Assembly: GCA_002491905.1 (NCBI GenBank)
Contig: DKWV01000015.1
Coordinates: forward strand, 69,253-133,252
Direction of reading: 5' to 3'
Length of the DNA stretch: 64,000 nt
Source of the DNA: Lachnospiraceae bacterium UBA7143
GTDB taxonomy: Bacteria; Bacillota; Clostridia; Lachnospirales; Lachnospiraceae
In this document: in pieces, positions 1 through 7,891 of the stretch
How the letters are laid out: every line of letters starts with the position of its first letter
Numbering within the stretch: the stretch's first letter is position 1
Translations under genes and position numbers: made by a program
Notes under the pieces: generated by a model
What the model was told of the DNA's origin: nothing
Databases searched by the model: none
The model's input: the letters and a program-made list of their open reading frames with translations, nothing else

Positions 1-2866
1 TAGCAGACAACGTCCCTCCCTTGGTCTTGATGATGGTGGAGGTCTTGACGGTTCCGTTCTTTAGATCCAAGGTCGGGGTTGGCATAACGCCCCACACGAA
101 GCCGGTTTCTGTGATCGTATCCGCGCCGGTATGGTCAAGAACCGCCTTTAGGGCATAGCTGTCTTTACTCCCCGTGACCGCCTTAAGTTCTCCCATCGAC
201 AGGCTGATTGGCTTCGCCGTCACAATGATTTTACAAGCCTTCGTCGCCTTATTTCCAACATAATCCGACGCCGTTACAGTAACCGTCTTCGTTCCGGGAA
301 TATTGCTGACCGTTGTGGGGAGCGTATAGGTAAAGGGCTGCTCTGCAAGCCTTCTGTCATCAGTGGCCAGAAGCGCCTTGTCAAACAACGTCTTCACCTC
401 TGCATACGCCCGCTCCTCTTCAACGGTGATGGGCGTATAAGTAATGGTCGGCGCCTTTTTATCGATATTATTCACCTCTACATAATAAATATAGGACCGT
501 TTACTGCCTCCCATCTGATAGTTCACTGTAAAGCTATAGGTACCGTTTGCCGTGACGGTCCGACTCGCCGGAGAGACCGTCACATTGCCGAAAGCCGCCG
601 TATTCTCCGCAGTCACCCGGATCACCACATTCTGGTTCGTAAGCGTAACCGGCGTCAGCGTATGGCTGACGCCCGGCCCGACTCCCACGCCTTTTTCAAA
701 ATAGAACGCAGTTCTGTCGATCGCCTTAATCTCCTCCGTGGAAGGATTTTTCAGGATTCCGGTGATCCTGTACAAACCGCTGGAAGAAGTAAGCGGCATG
801 GTAAGCCCTACCGTCTCTTTGGCGGCAGCGCTGCCAAAACATGCGTCCAGCGCATTTCCCGTAGATTCCTGCGTCAACGTATATTCCGTTGCATACTTTG
901 TATTTCCCTTCTGTTTGACCGTCACATCGGAATATACCGTCACATTCCCGCCGTTCGTGGCGGTATCTTTTATTTCCAGCGAAAATTCTTCAAGATTGGA
1001 ATCCGCAGCGCCGCCGTCCAGCACAAGCTGCATCCAGTCTACCGTCACCAACCAATTGAATGGAACCGTCACGGAAATCACATTTTTCCCCTTCTGCAGC
1101 CTGTGTATCGGGATCTCTAATACGGTTGTATTCCATGTGCTGTCCGTGCCGGAAAGTTTTCCGATGGAGTTAGTAAGCGTATAAATATCGTCATTGAGAT
1201 ACACCCGGTCTATCTCGCCGCTTTCCTCATCCACATCATATGCCTTGATTGCCAGATACGCGCTCTGTGCAGGCAAGGCATCCAACGTAAAAGAAATTTC
1301 TATCGGGTGAGCCGCCCATACTTGTCCAAACAGATTGCTGCTCCCCATCATTATATCGATATCCCCATCTATCGTCCCTGTGTGGGCGTTGTCCTCATTG
1401 TCCTTCGTTACCAGCAGTGTCTGGGGGTGAAGCGCCGGTGCGGCGTATGCGGCTGCGCGCGCCCTGCCGCCGTATGTCTGTGCTGCGGGAGCCTGCGGCT
1501 CCTCCACACCATAGTCCTCTATCAGGTCTTCCAGTGTAAGAAGCTCCGGAACCTCGTCCTGTTCCATGCGTTCCCGCACGAACCACGGATAATGGTAAGG
1601 GCAGTCCAAATCCATACAGTCCTTCTTCGTGTCACGAATGTGTTCCAGACCTTCCAGACGCAGAATCAGATCCGCAAGAGCAGCGGTTCCAGCCTCCCTG
1701 CCGTCCGTGCCCGTATCAGAATCTGCTTCTGTATCCGGATATTTCTCCAGATAATCATCCACCGCCTGACGCGCATCGGAAAGCTGCCCTTCGTCGATCA
1801 TATCCTGATTTTTTGTAATGAAATCCTCATCCTCATCATAGGAGAGATATTCTTCCGGGTCTGGAAGAGAGCGCAGCAGTTCCATCAATGCGTACAGTTC
1901 CTCCGCCTGTGCAGAATCCTCTACGACCGTTACGGTTATTTCCGGCAGACTGATATCGTCCGCCAACACATAACCTTCCGACAGAACAGGCGCAAAAACA
2001 TAGACGCCCACGGTGTCCCCATCATAAGCAGGAACGCTCTCCCAGGTCACGCCCTCTATTATCGCGCTCTCTTCTTTATCTTCCAATTCGTTCACAGTTA
2101 TGACATTGTCCGACTGATATTCGGGTATGACAAAGGAGCCGGTCCGCACATGCAAACCAGCCGTGGTTGTGTTGTCTTCGCCCTCATTCTTTTCGCTGTT
2201 ACTGTCGTCGCCGTTGGTGTCTCCGCCGGAGATATCCTCATTTGCGCCGCTGTTGCTTTCGCCGCCGTTGTCCCCGTCGGGAATCCCCTCGCCGCCGTTT
2301 TGGACATCATCCGAACCGTTGTCATTTCCGCCGCCGTTACTGTCGTCGCCCGTGCCACCGTCATTTCCGTCATCGCTGTTATCGCCCTCGCCGGGGATGT
2401 CACCGCCGTTGTCGTCGCCGTCATCAGGGATTCCGCCGCCGTTATTGTCATCTCCTCCGCTGGGAGTCTCATCTCCCTTGTCATCTCCCTCATCGGGGGT
2501 CTCATCGGAATCTTCAGGCGGTTTTACCCCCTCCTCTTCGTTTTCGGCGTCACCGCCAGCCACATATGCCTCCAGCGCGCCGGGCAGATTCAGTTCTTCT
2601 ATTGTCGTGCCGAGGGGGACAGTCTGCTCCCGCACCTCATCCGGCAGGCTGCCAAAGCCCGTAATCACGGCATCCTTGCTTCCTGTCCCCTCACTGCCTT
2701 CCTGTAAGGCTGCTCCCACCTGTTCCACGCCGTCCGGAATCGTTATAAAGGACGTTATGGACAACGGTCCGCAGCCCGTGAGCAGCATGGACAGGGAAAG
2801 TCCCGCCGACAGTATACGCAAGCCGTTCTTTCTCCTTACCTTTAACCATATTCTCCGTTCCTTCAT
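1..2866 (-). CDS. Large acidic surface lipoprotein (copy 1), partial
   Basis: The reading frame is open from an ATG at 2866 to the window edge (about 955 codons), so the 3' end is missing. The N-terminus is a lipoprotein signal: a basic stretch, a hydrophobic core and the lipobox LLTGC with Cys at about residue 32. A short conserved segment (LPDEVREQTVPLG) follows, then a long linker of Asp, Gly, Asn and Glu encoded by GGC/GAC-rich DNA. Next are an Ig-like segment (TWESVPAYD, then EGYVL and ITVTV), an acidic helical segment and beta-rich repeats. The start is supported by GGAGGAA just upstream; an ATG at 2869 is adjacent. The gene is divergent from the LytTR two-component genes. The first 300 or so residues are paralogous to the broken gene at 10.6-14.6 kb. 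Function is unknown; a cell-surface adhesin or matrix protein is inferred from architecture. Confidence 0.8.
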   Translation of the reverse strand, partial: MKERRIWLKVRRKNGLRILSAGLSLSMLLTGCGPLSITSFITIPDGVEQVGAALQEGSEGTGSKDAVITGFGSLPDEVREQTVPLGTTIEELNLPGALEAYVAGGDAENEEEGVKPPEDSDETPDEGDDKGDETPSGGDDNNGGGIPDDGDDNGGDIPGEGDNSDDGNDGGTGDDSNGGGNDNGSDDVQNGGEGIPDGDNGGESNSGANEDISGGDTNGDDSNSEKNEGEDNTTTAGLHVRTGSFVIPEYQSDNVITVNELEDKEESAIIEGVTWESVPAYDGDTVGVYVFAPVLSEGYVLADDISLPEITVTVVEDSAQAEELYALMELLRSLPDPEEYLSYDEDEDFITKNQDMIDEGQLSDARQAVDDYLEKYPDTEADSDTGTDGREAGTAALADLILRLEGLEHIRDTKKDCMDLDCPYHYPWFVRERMEQDEVPELLTLEDLIEDYGVEEPQAPAAQTYGGRARAAAYAAPALHPQTLLVTKDNEDNAHTGTIDGDIDIMMGSSNLFGQVWAAHPIEISFTLDALPAQSAYLAIKAYDVDEESGEIDRVYLNDDIYTLTNSIGKLSGTDSTWNTTVLEIPIHRLQKGKNVISVTVPFNWLVTVDWMQLVLDGGAADSNLEEFSLEIKDTATNGGNVTVYSDVTVKQKGNTKYATEYTLTQESTGNALDACFGSAAAKETVGLTMPLTSSSGLYRITGILKNPSTEEIKAIDRTAFYFEKGVGVGPGVSHTLTPVTLTNQNVVIRVTAENTAAFGNVTVSPASRTVTANGTYSFTVNYQMGGSKRSYIYYVEVNNIDKKAPTITYTPITVEEERAYAEVKTLFDKALLATDDRRLAEQPFTYTLPTTVSNIPGTKTVTVTASDYVGNKATKACKIIVTAKPISLSMGELKAVTGSKDSYALKAVLDHTGADTITETGFVWGVMPTPTLDLKNGTVKTSTIIKTKGGTLSA

Positions 2867-2940
2867 CATTTCCTCCATTCCCGCGCCGCTTTTTTTACGC
2901 ATAGGCTATAGCCTGTACCCTCAACATTTCTCTTCGCGGT

Positions 2941-2997
2941 TTATAATACTATTATCACTTACATTCTAACATAACCACCCATGAACACCTCAAGAGG
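2941..2997. repeat. Conserved upstream block, copy 1
   Basis: This 57-bp block recurs at 14771-14827 with 7 mismatches by eye. It starts TTATAATACTATTATCA and includes AACATAACCACCCATGAAC. It lies upstream of both large lipoprotein genes. The TATAAT/TATTAT-like core could be a promoter, but no convincing -35 with normal spacing was found on either strand. Confidence 0.75.
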
Positions 2998-3105
2998 CTT
3001 ATTTCTATCCTGGTTACTGACTCCTGAATGGAATCATCTGCCACTTTGAACTGTTCCGTCAGTAAAAAAAATATAGTATACGGAAGGTTATTTTTCTACC
3101 GTTTG

Positions 3106-3137
3106 GGTACAGATTGCCGTTTTAAGGGTACCATTTG
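3106..3137 (+). promoter_or_regulatory. Candidate LytTR operator (21-bp-spaced direct repeat)
   Basis: GGTACAGATTG (3106-3116) and GGTACCATTTG (3127-3137) repeat with a period of exactly 21 bp. A possible -10 (TATGCT, 3145-3150) starts 7 bp further on, so the repeats sit where an activator would cover the -35. LytTR-family regulators are known to bind paired direct repeats about two helical turns apart. Autoregulation of the adjacent response regulator is inferred. Confidence 0.5.
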
Positions 3138-3202
3138 CATTTTTTATGCTAGGCGATACCCAGATGATGTGCGATAATAGAAAGAGATCAGGAGAAGACG
3201 CC

Positions 3203-3943
3203 ATGTATCAGATTGCACTCTGTGACGACGAGACAACAGAACTTCATACGATGGAGCAGATGCTGCGCTCCTATCCCAGACATTCCATAAAGAATACGCT
3301 TTCTGTCAGACAGTTTGAGGGCGCTGACCGGCTGTTACTTGCGGTCGAGCAGGAGTCCTATGCGCCGGATCTTATTTTTCTGGACATCTACATGCCGACG
3401 CTGTCAGGACTTGAGGCAGCAAAGAAGCTGAGTGAGATGAACCTGCCGTGCCAGATCGTTTTTTTGACCTCCTCCAGGGACCACGCGCTGGAAGCCTTTG
3501 AGCTCAACGTCCTGCACTATCTGGTCAAGCCGGTTTCCGAGGAGTCACTCTTTGCCGCCCTGGACAGGGCGTTTGCGCAATTTGAAAAGGATCCGTCCCG
3601 CTATCTGTTCTTCCAGACGGGGAACCGGCTCCGCAGAATTGCGGCTGACGATATCGTCTACTGTGAAGCGCAGCGCAAGACGCAGTGCATCTATCTGAAA
3701 ACCGGGGAACAACTTACCCTGCATACAACGATGAGCCGCCTTTATGAAATGCTTGCCGCGCATCGGGAATTTGCGAAGGCTGGCATGTCTTATATCATAA
3801 ACCTGAAACATATCGGCCGGTTGGGCTCTCAGACGCTACAGTTCGACAACGGCAAGGAAATCTATCTGCCGCGGGGCTCCTACAAGTCTCTGTCCGACCA
3901 GTACTTCAATCACTATTTTGGGCCAGAAATGGGAGGCGACTGA
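3203..3943 (+). CDS. LytTR-family response regulator (AgrA-like)
   Basis: A 246-residue cytoplasmic transcription factor. Residues 1-125 form a receiver domain: acidic pocket CDDE at 7-10, phospho-acceptor Asp61 in FLDIYMP, TSS, and KPVS with the conserved Lys. Residues 140-240 form a LytTR DNA-binding domain (IVYCEAQRK, YIINLKHI, LPRGSY). I chose the ATG at 3203 over one at 3146 because AGGAG lies 8 bp upstream and the receiver fold begins immediately (MYQIALCDDE). The histidine kinase gene follows with 1 bp between stop and start. It presumably regulates the divergent lipoprotein gene and itself through the direct repeats at 3106-3137. No agrB or agrD gene was seen nearby, so the signal is unknown. 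Confidence 0.92.
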   Translation: MYQIALCDDETTELHTMEQMLRSYPRHSIKNTLSVRQFEGADRLLLAVEQESYAPDLIFLDIYMPTLSGLEAAKKLSEMNLPCQIVFLTSSRDHALEAFELNVLHYLVKPVSEESLFAALDRAFAQFEKDPSRYLFFQTGNRLRRIAADDIVYCEAQRKTQCIYLKTGEQLTLHTTMSRLYEMLAAHREFAKAGMSYIINLKHIGRLGSQTLQFDNGKEIYLPRGSYKSLSDQYFNHYFGPEMGGD

Positions 3944-3944
3944 C

Positions 3945-5255
3945 ATGGTGGAAGCGATTATCACCAATCTGATCAACAACATCTTTCACAGCGTCTGGCT
4001 CTATCATCTCGCGCTGGAACCCAAACACGGCAGACGGGGGCAGATTGTCTTTTGCGTGCTCTTCACCGTGTTTGAAGAAATGACGGCACTGGCGGTTGCG
4101 ATGCTGCCCATTCCCGCCAGTCTAAAGTATATTCTCGGATTTATGTTTTTCGCCGCGATCCTTACCCTGATGTTTTTGTGCACACTCTCCGCCTCCCATC
4201 CAGCCAAATCCTCGTTCCTGCTGTGCAGCTACTTATGCCTGTGGACTTTTATCTACTGCTTCATCTCCCTTGTCACGCACAGCGGCGCTGGCGCGGGAAG
4301 CGGGGTAATCTGGGGACTTCGCATCGGGCTGAACCTCTTTTTCCTGTTCGTTTACCTCTTCTTTTTCCGCAACCGCATCAGACAGAGCTACCTGGAAATG
4401 CAGGGCAGCTACGGGTTGTACGCCGTCATCTCTATCATGACTTTTGTACTCATGTCCGCGATCACGCTCTACCACGAACATCTGACCACAATCGGAGCGC
4501 AGAATGTCCTTATCATCATCTTCTCCTATCTGTTTACCCTAATGATCTACATTCTGCTGTTCTATTTTCTGGCACAGACGAATCACATGTACCAGCTCCG
4601 TCAGCTCAAGCTGCATGAGGAGCTTTTAACGGCACAGTTGTCCGGCTACGAGCAGATTGAACGGGACGCGAAGCAGACGCGGCACGATCTTCGTCATCAC
4701 AACACTGTGATTGCGAATCTTGCCAAACAGAAGAACTACGCGGGCATCCTCGCTTATCTGGAGGAGTACGAGCGGATCGAGGAGGAAAAGGCATTCCCGC
4801 AGTACAGCGCTGATCCCGCCATCAACAGTCTGTTTCTTGCCTATCAGAAAAAGGCGGAAGAGGAAGGCATCGACTTTAAGATCCTCGTATGTCTACAGGA
4901 AGCTGCCGGTATCTCATCCGTGGATCTGGTATCCGTACTCGCGAATATGCTGGAAAACGCTTTTAAGGGCTGCCTGAAGGCAAAGGAACACCGGACGGAA
5001 ATCCGTGCGCAGAAAAAGAACAGTGTGGTCATTCTGGACTGCCGGAACACATATAACGGCCAGGTCCTGTTCCGCGACGGACTGCCCTTCGCAAAGGACC
5101 ATGAAGGAATCGGTGTGAAAAGCATACGGAGCACTGCGGCAAAATATGACGGCAGCGCCGAATTCTATGAAAAAAGCGGCCTCTTTATCTGCCGCGTGCT
5201 GTTGAATGCGAGGGATGATGCCTTCTCTGATTTGGGTACAAATTCGGACACCTAA
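3945..5255 (+). CDS. Sensor histidine kinase, AgrC/HPK10-like
   Basis: This 436-residue membrane kinase is the partner of the preceding LytTR regulator. The first 210 residues hold about six hydrophobic segments. A coiled coil follows, then the H-box RHDLRHH near residue 247, typical of the AgrC/GHKL class. The ATPase part has an N-box (LANMLENAF) and a G-box (GIGVKSI). The ATG at 3945 is preceded by GGGAGG with 8-bp spacing and lies 1 bp after the regulator stop, so the two are co-transcribed. An in-frame ATG at 3918 would overlap the regulator and lacks a better ribosome site. In AgrC relatives the membrane domain binds a secreted peptide; no peptide gene is visible here. Confidence 0.9.
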   Translation: MVEAIITNLINNIFHSVWLYHLALEPKHGRRGQIVFCVLFTVFEEMTALAVAMLPIPASLKYILGFMFFAAILTLMFLCTLSASHPAKSSFLLCSYLCLWTFIYCFISLVTHSGAGAGSGVIWGLRIGLNLFFLFVYLFFFRNRIRQSYLEMQGSYGLYAVISIMTFVLMSAITLYHEHLTTIGAQNVLIIIFSYLFTLMIYILLFYFLAQTNHMYQLRQLKLHEELLTAQLSGYEQIERDAKQTRHDLRHHNTVIANLAKQKNYAGILAYLEEYERIEEEKAFPQYSADPAINSLFLAYQKKAEEEGIDFKILVCLQEAAGISSVDLVSVLANMLENAFKGCLKAKEHRTEIRAQKKNSVVILDCRNTYNGQVLFRDGLPFAKDHEGIGVKSIRSTAAKYDGSAEFYEKSGLFICRVLLNARDDAFSDLGTNSDT

Positions 5256-5274
5256 TTCAGCAAGTAATTCATCT

Positions 5275-5744
5275 TCATCCAATCCAATGGCAAAAAGGAA
5301 CCGTGAGAAACTCACTATCCTTGAACGTAAGATGAAAAGCATGGCGGAGATCATAAAATACGCGCAGAGTTTTCGCAGATGGAACAGAAGAAAAGAGAAT
5401 TGCAGCAGGCTTTCGCTCCAAAATTTCCCGGAACTTCTCTGCGCTATCTTCTCCAAAAGTAAAGAGCTCTGCCAAATGCTTTAGGTTCATCATATAGGCA
5501 TAATAGTAGGATTCGTCACAGTGGTAAGAAAGAACCCACCTGACCACAATCCGGGGCAGCTGCTCATGGCAGTATTTATGATAAGCCTGAGTAAACCCCC
5601 GTTTATAGGGAACGGCGCTGTTTTAGCGATAATTCTTACAGTGAAGTTATAATCTGTCAGCTCCGGCGTGGAACTGAGGATTTTGCAGAGGGCATGGCGA
5701 ATCTTAGTAAGTGATTTCTTTACCCGCATATCCGCCTTAGTCAT
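5275..5744 (-). pseudogene. Decayed regulator-like gene (possibly TetR-type)
   Basis: Two minus-strand pieces look coding but lie in different frames. One starts at 5744 (MTKADMRVKKSLTKIRHALC), resembling the first helix of TetR-family DNA-binding domains. The other continues through RGFTQAYHKYC and the Tyr-rich DESYYYAYMMN to about 5275. Joining them needs a frame change near 5610, and the 3' end appears to shift again near 5290. A TATAAT box precedes the start. The TetR assignment is weak: the recognition helix is not clear. No intact gene can be drawn between 5256 and 5899. Confidence 0.4.
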
Positions 5745-5899
5745 AAACCTTATTATATAGGATAAAGTCTGTGGTTACTATACGGCTTGTGGGTTCTACA
5801 CAATCCATGCCCTATATCTTTGGTGGTTTTACCGCCTTGCAAAATTACGCTTTTAGAGCTATCATCACTGGCACCAAAAAGGGCAAGGAGGAAAAGATC

Positions 5900-6070
5900 A
5901 TGAGAATCACTGAGATAAGCGCCATAAATAAACAGACCGGCCTCACAATCGAAATACCAAAAGATAAGGTAAACCTAGACAACCTGAATATAAGGCAGAC
6001 CGACGCATCCTTTTACAAAACCTTTCCAGCGATGGGAGCTTCAAGAGCGGTGGTGGTAGGGAACGAATGA
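5900..6070 (+). CDS. Small protein of unknown function (56 aa)
   Basis: A short ORF beginning MRITEISAINKQTG with an excellent ribosome site (AAGGAGG, about 8 bp upstream). It is hydrophilic, without signal peptide or membrane segment. No family is recognised. Its stop overlaps a downstream ATG (ATGA at 6067), as in translationally coupled genes. The downstream frame soon becomes implausible, so the pair may be the remains of a longer operon. An upstream in-frame ATG at 5771 lacks a ribosome site. Confidence 0.5.
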   Translation: MRITEISAINKQTGLTIEIPKDKVNLDNLNIRQTDASFYKTFPAMGASRAVVVGNE

Positions 6071-6283
6071 TTCCCCCGGCAGGGCTGTCGTCACAGGTCA
6101 TTCCTGAACCAATCGATATTGAAGACATTACTTTAGCGGAGCAGATAGCAAGAAATGGTGGCGTTTGCCCTGGCAGACAGCAAAGAACAGCGACCCGCAG
6201 CCAAGGCAGACAATGCCACCCTTTGCCGCCTATACGGAGGTGGATGAAGAACTGGAGTTTATGTGATAGATTGGGGATACTGC
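6067..6283 (+). other. Possible decayed coding remnant
   Basis: An ORF opens at 6067 overlapping the previous stop (MIPPAGLSSQVIPEPIDIED). A protein-like stretch in another frame (MPPFAAYTEVDEELEFM then stop) ends near 6266. Only a frameshift would join them. The formal ORF from 6067 runs on to 6480, but its second half is antisense to the toxin gene. I treat this as a probable fragment of a gene of unknown function. Confidence 0.3.
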
Positions 6284-6612
6284 TACAAAATATTCTCATA
6301 ATCCTGCAGATCGTGATAGACGCCATCAACACGCACTGTATCGTCTATGATTTTATAAAGCAAAAGATAACTGTGACGTTTAAGATGGATTGTCCGATAA
6401 CCCAAAGCCCGCAGCTCAGGGTTGTCACACAGCTTAAGACTCCCAGCTGTGTAAGAAAGCCTGTGTTTGGTCTCTTCTAAGTCTTCTTTGACATTCCTGG
6501 CGGCCTGTTCGTTTCCTAAATCCTGTCGAAGATAACGCAAAATACGGGCAACCTGAGCCTTGGCCGTCCGCATAATAATGACTTTATATTTTGAGTTCTC
6601 GGTAAATTTCAT
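6283..6612 (-). CDS. RelE/ParE-superfamily toxin
   Basis: A 109-residue basic protein starting MKFTENSKYKVIIMRTAKAQ. It has the RelE/ParE fold signature: a helical N-half, then LKLCDNPELRALGYRTIHLKRHSYLLLYKI and a C-terminal VYHDLQDYENIL strand. Members of this superfamily are ribosome-dependent mRNases or gyrase poisons; the sequence does not decide which. Its ATG at 6612 lies inside the 3' end of the antitoxin gene (29-bp overlap), the usual order for type II modules. A longer start at 6666 would lie deeper in the antitoxin and is less likely. Confidence 0.8.
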   Translation of the reverse strand: MKFTENSKYKVIIMRTAKAQVARILRYLRQDLGNEQAARNVKEDLEETKHRLSYTAGSLKLCDNPELRALGYRTIHLKRHSYLLLYKIIDDTVRVDGVYHDLQDYENIL

Positions 6613-6844
6613 CAAGTGCTTCTCCCATCTCCTGGTATTCTCCCCGGGCAAACTCATCTTCGGCATTCTCTATATCCCTCATGAAATCTTCCCGTGACAT
6701 GGGTTTGAGGAACCGGCCAACTGCCTCATCAGCCACCTTGTCTTCATGGCGCTGGAACAGTTTCTTAGCCAAAGCCTGTATTTTGATCAAGTCTGTTTCC
6801 GGCAGACCTTCCAGAATGGAGATTGTATTTTCCAATGTAGTCAT
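6584..6844 (-). CDS. Type II antitoxin partner of RelE/ParE toxin
   Basis: An 86-residue acidic protein (MTTLENTISILEGLPE) with helical N-terminus and acidic tail (ENAEDEFARGEYQEMGEALDEI), as expected for an antitoxin that wraps the toxin. The ATG at 6844 has AAAGGGG about 8 bp upstream; an ATG at 6883 has no such site. It precedes and overlaps the toxin gene. The N-terminal fold was not assigned to a named DNA-binding family. Autorepression of the promoter just upstream is inferred from the general behaviour of such modules. Confidence 0.75.
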   Translation of the reverse strand: MTTLENTISILEGLPETDLIKIQALAKKLFQRHEDKVADEAVGRFLKPMSREDFMRDIENAEDEFARGEYQEMGEALDEIYRELKI

Positions 6845-6903
6845 TGTATTGCCCCTTTCTGACTGATTAGTGCTATCATACATTTGTATTTATCCATGCC
6901 CAT

Positions 6904-6932
6904 ATTATAGCATTTTATTTGAAGAATAGAAA
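6904..6932 (-). promoter_or_regulatory. Probable promoter of the toxin-antitoxin pair
   Basis: On the minus strand there is an extended -10, TGCTATAAT (TATAAT at 6904-6909), about 60 bp upstream of the antitoxin start. The -35 at 17-bp spacing (TTTCTA) is weak. Confidence 0.5.
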
Positions 6933-6998
6933 CCACTTGTTTTGTAAATTAAGCAGCTGAATCTGAAAGATAAATAATTCTCAAGTCGAGGTGACAGA

Positions 6999-7571
6999 TT
7001 AGAACAGCCGCATCTCCAGATATGCTTTATCCAGATCGTCCTGCGCCACACCGAGGTAGCGTTTCGTGACCTCATAACTGCTATGGTTGTAGATTTCCGT
7101 AATTATTATAGGTAACACATTGCCGCTTCTCCACGCATGGTATCCCCAGGTCTTTCTGAGACTATGACAACCGAGGTTGCCATCCAAGCCTAATTCTGTA
7201 GCTGCGTCCTGTATAATCCGCCAAGCCTGCACCCGGCTGATTGGACGCGCATTTTTACGGTTGTTTACAAAAACAAAATCGCTGTGGCTGTGTGGGTAAT
7301 ACAGCCGCAGCGCATCAATGGCCTGTTCGTTTAGGGCAATCAATTTTGCTTTGCCGGTTTTTTGTTCTGTAATTTTGACGTGTACCTTGAAACGATCCTG
7401 TTCCGCGTCATAAATCTCTGACCAACAGATTCCTAATAAGTCGCTGATCCGTAATGCTGTACAGGTGCCGAGCACCACCAACGTATAGTTCCTAAATTCC
7501 CCCTTCTGCAAAAAATAATCCGCTAAAGCGTGGAGCTGGGACTGGTCTCGGATTGGTTCAGTTGTTGCCAT
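6999..7571 (-). CDS. Short tyrosine recombinase / integrase
   Basis: A 190-residue protein that is essentially only the catalytic domain of a phage-integrase/XerC-type enzyme. The catalytic set is visible: Arg41 (TALRISD), Lys in TGKAK, His136-x-x-Arg139 (CHSLRK), His163 (YNHSS) and the nucleophile Tyr172 (KRYLG). The core-binding N-terminal domain of full integrases (about 300-400 residues) is absent. ATG at 7571 is preceded by GGAGG; an ATG at 7601 is less well placed. It probably rearranges DNA at a nearby site. No paired inverted repeats that would mark an invertible segment were identified, nor an att site. Confidence 0.88.
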   Translation of the reverse strand: MATTEPIRDQSQLHALADYFLQKGEFRNYTLVVLGTCTALRISDLLGICWSEIYDAEQDRFKVHVKITEQKTGKAKLIALNEQAIDALRLYYPHSHSDFVFVNNRKNARPISRVQAWRIIQDAATELGLDGNLGCHSLRKTWGYHAWRSGNVLPIIITEIYNHSSYEVTKRYLGVAQDDLDKAYLEMRLF

Positions 7572-7629
7572 AATAGATTCCCTCCTAATCTGTTTTTGCA
7601 ATAAGTATAAAGCTCATAGATTAGGATGT

Positions 7630-7649
7630 AACAAACTTTCGAGTTTGTT
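7630..7649. repeat. Perfect inverted repeat upstream of the integrase
   Basis: AACAAACT-TTCG-AGTTTGTT, an 8-bp perfect stem with a TTCG loop, followed on the plus strand by a T-rich stretch. It lies in the 320-bp spacer between the divergent integrase and lipoprotein genes. It could be a terminator, operator or recombination site. The rest of 7602-7836 shows nothing I can assign. Confidence 0.5.
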
Positions 7650-7836
7650 TTATTTTAGCATATTTTGCCCATGTGTTCAAGGTTCGCAGACAGCATTTTG
7701 CGGCGCCTATGGGCAAATTTCAGAGATATTTGCACGGTTTTATATTCTCAAATGTAATAGTCTGCCGTCTTTTCCCTCTATTTTCATAAATATCCTCTAA
7801 AAAATGTAATAATATCGAAAAAATGTTACATCCGAC

Positions 7837-7854
7837 CCGCTTGGGCGGTTTTTT
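7837..7854 (+). terminator. Short hairpin plus T-run before lipoprotein gene
   Basis: CCGC-TTGG-GCGG followed by TTTTTT, 38 bp before the lipoprotein ATG. It could be an intrinsic terminator or attenuator. The stem is only 4 bp, so it may be weak. Confidence 0.35.
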
Positions 7855-7891
7855 GACGAGCAAAACAAATATCAAGGGAGGAAAAAGGGTA

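Noticed and set aside
1307..2707. Long plus-strand ORF of 466 codons
   Set aside because: Antisense to the lipoprotein gene; its hydrophobic repeats mirror the Gly/Asp codon repeat on the other strand and it has no ribosome site.
5225..5245. Third LytTR-like half-site (GGTACAAATTC) at the kinase 3' end
   Set aside because: No second half-site 21 bp away and it lies within coding sequence.
4914..5456. Minus-strand ORF of 180 codons overlapping the kinase 3' end
   Set aside because: Most of it is antisense to the conserved kinase ATPase domain; only the 5275-5456 part may overlap a gene remnant.
5851..5862. TTTTAGAGCTAT, resembling part of a type II CRISPR repeat
   Set aside because: Single occurrence, no repeat-spacer array and no cas gene nearby.
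6067..6480. A 137-codon plus-strand gene
   Set aside because: Its second half is antisense to the toxin gene and the composition changes midway; treated as a remnant.
7630..7649. Inverted repeat as a LexA/SOS box
   Set aside because: It does not fit the Gram-positive CGAAC-N4-GTTCG pattern; kept only as an unassigned inverted repeat.
6999..7891. Invertible-promoter switch run by the recombinase
   Set aside because: No pair of inverted repeats flanking a promoter was found by eye; only a short hairpin is present.
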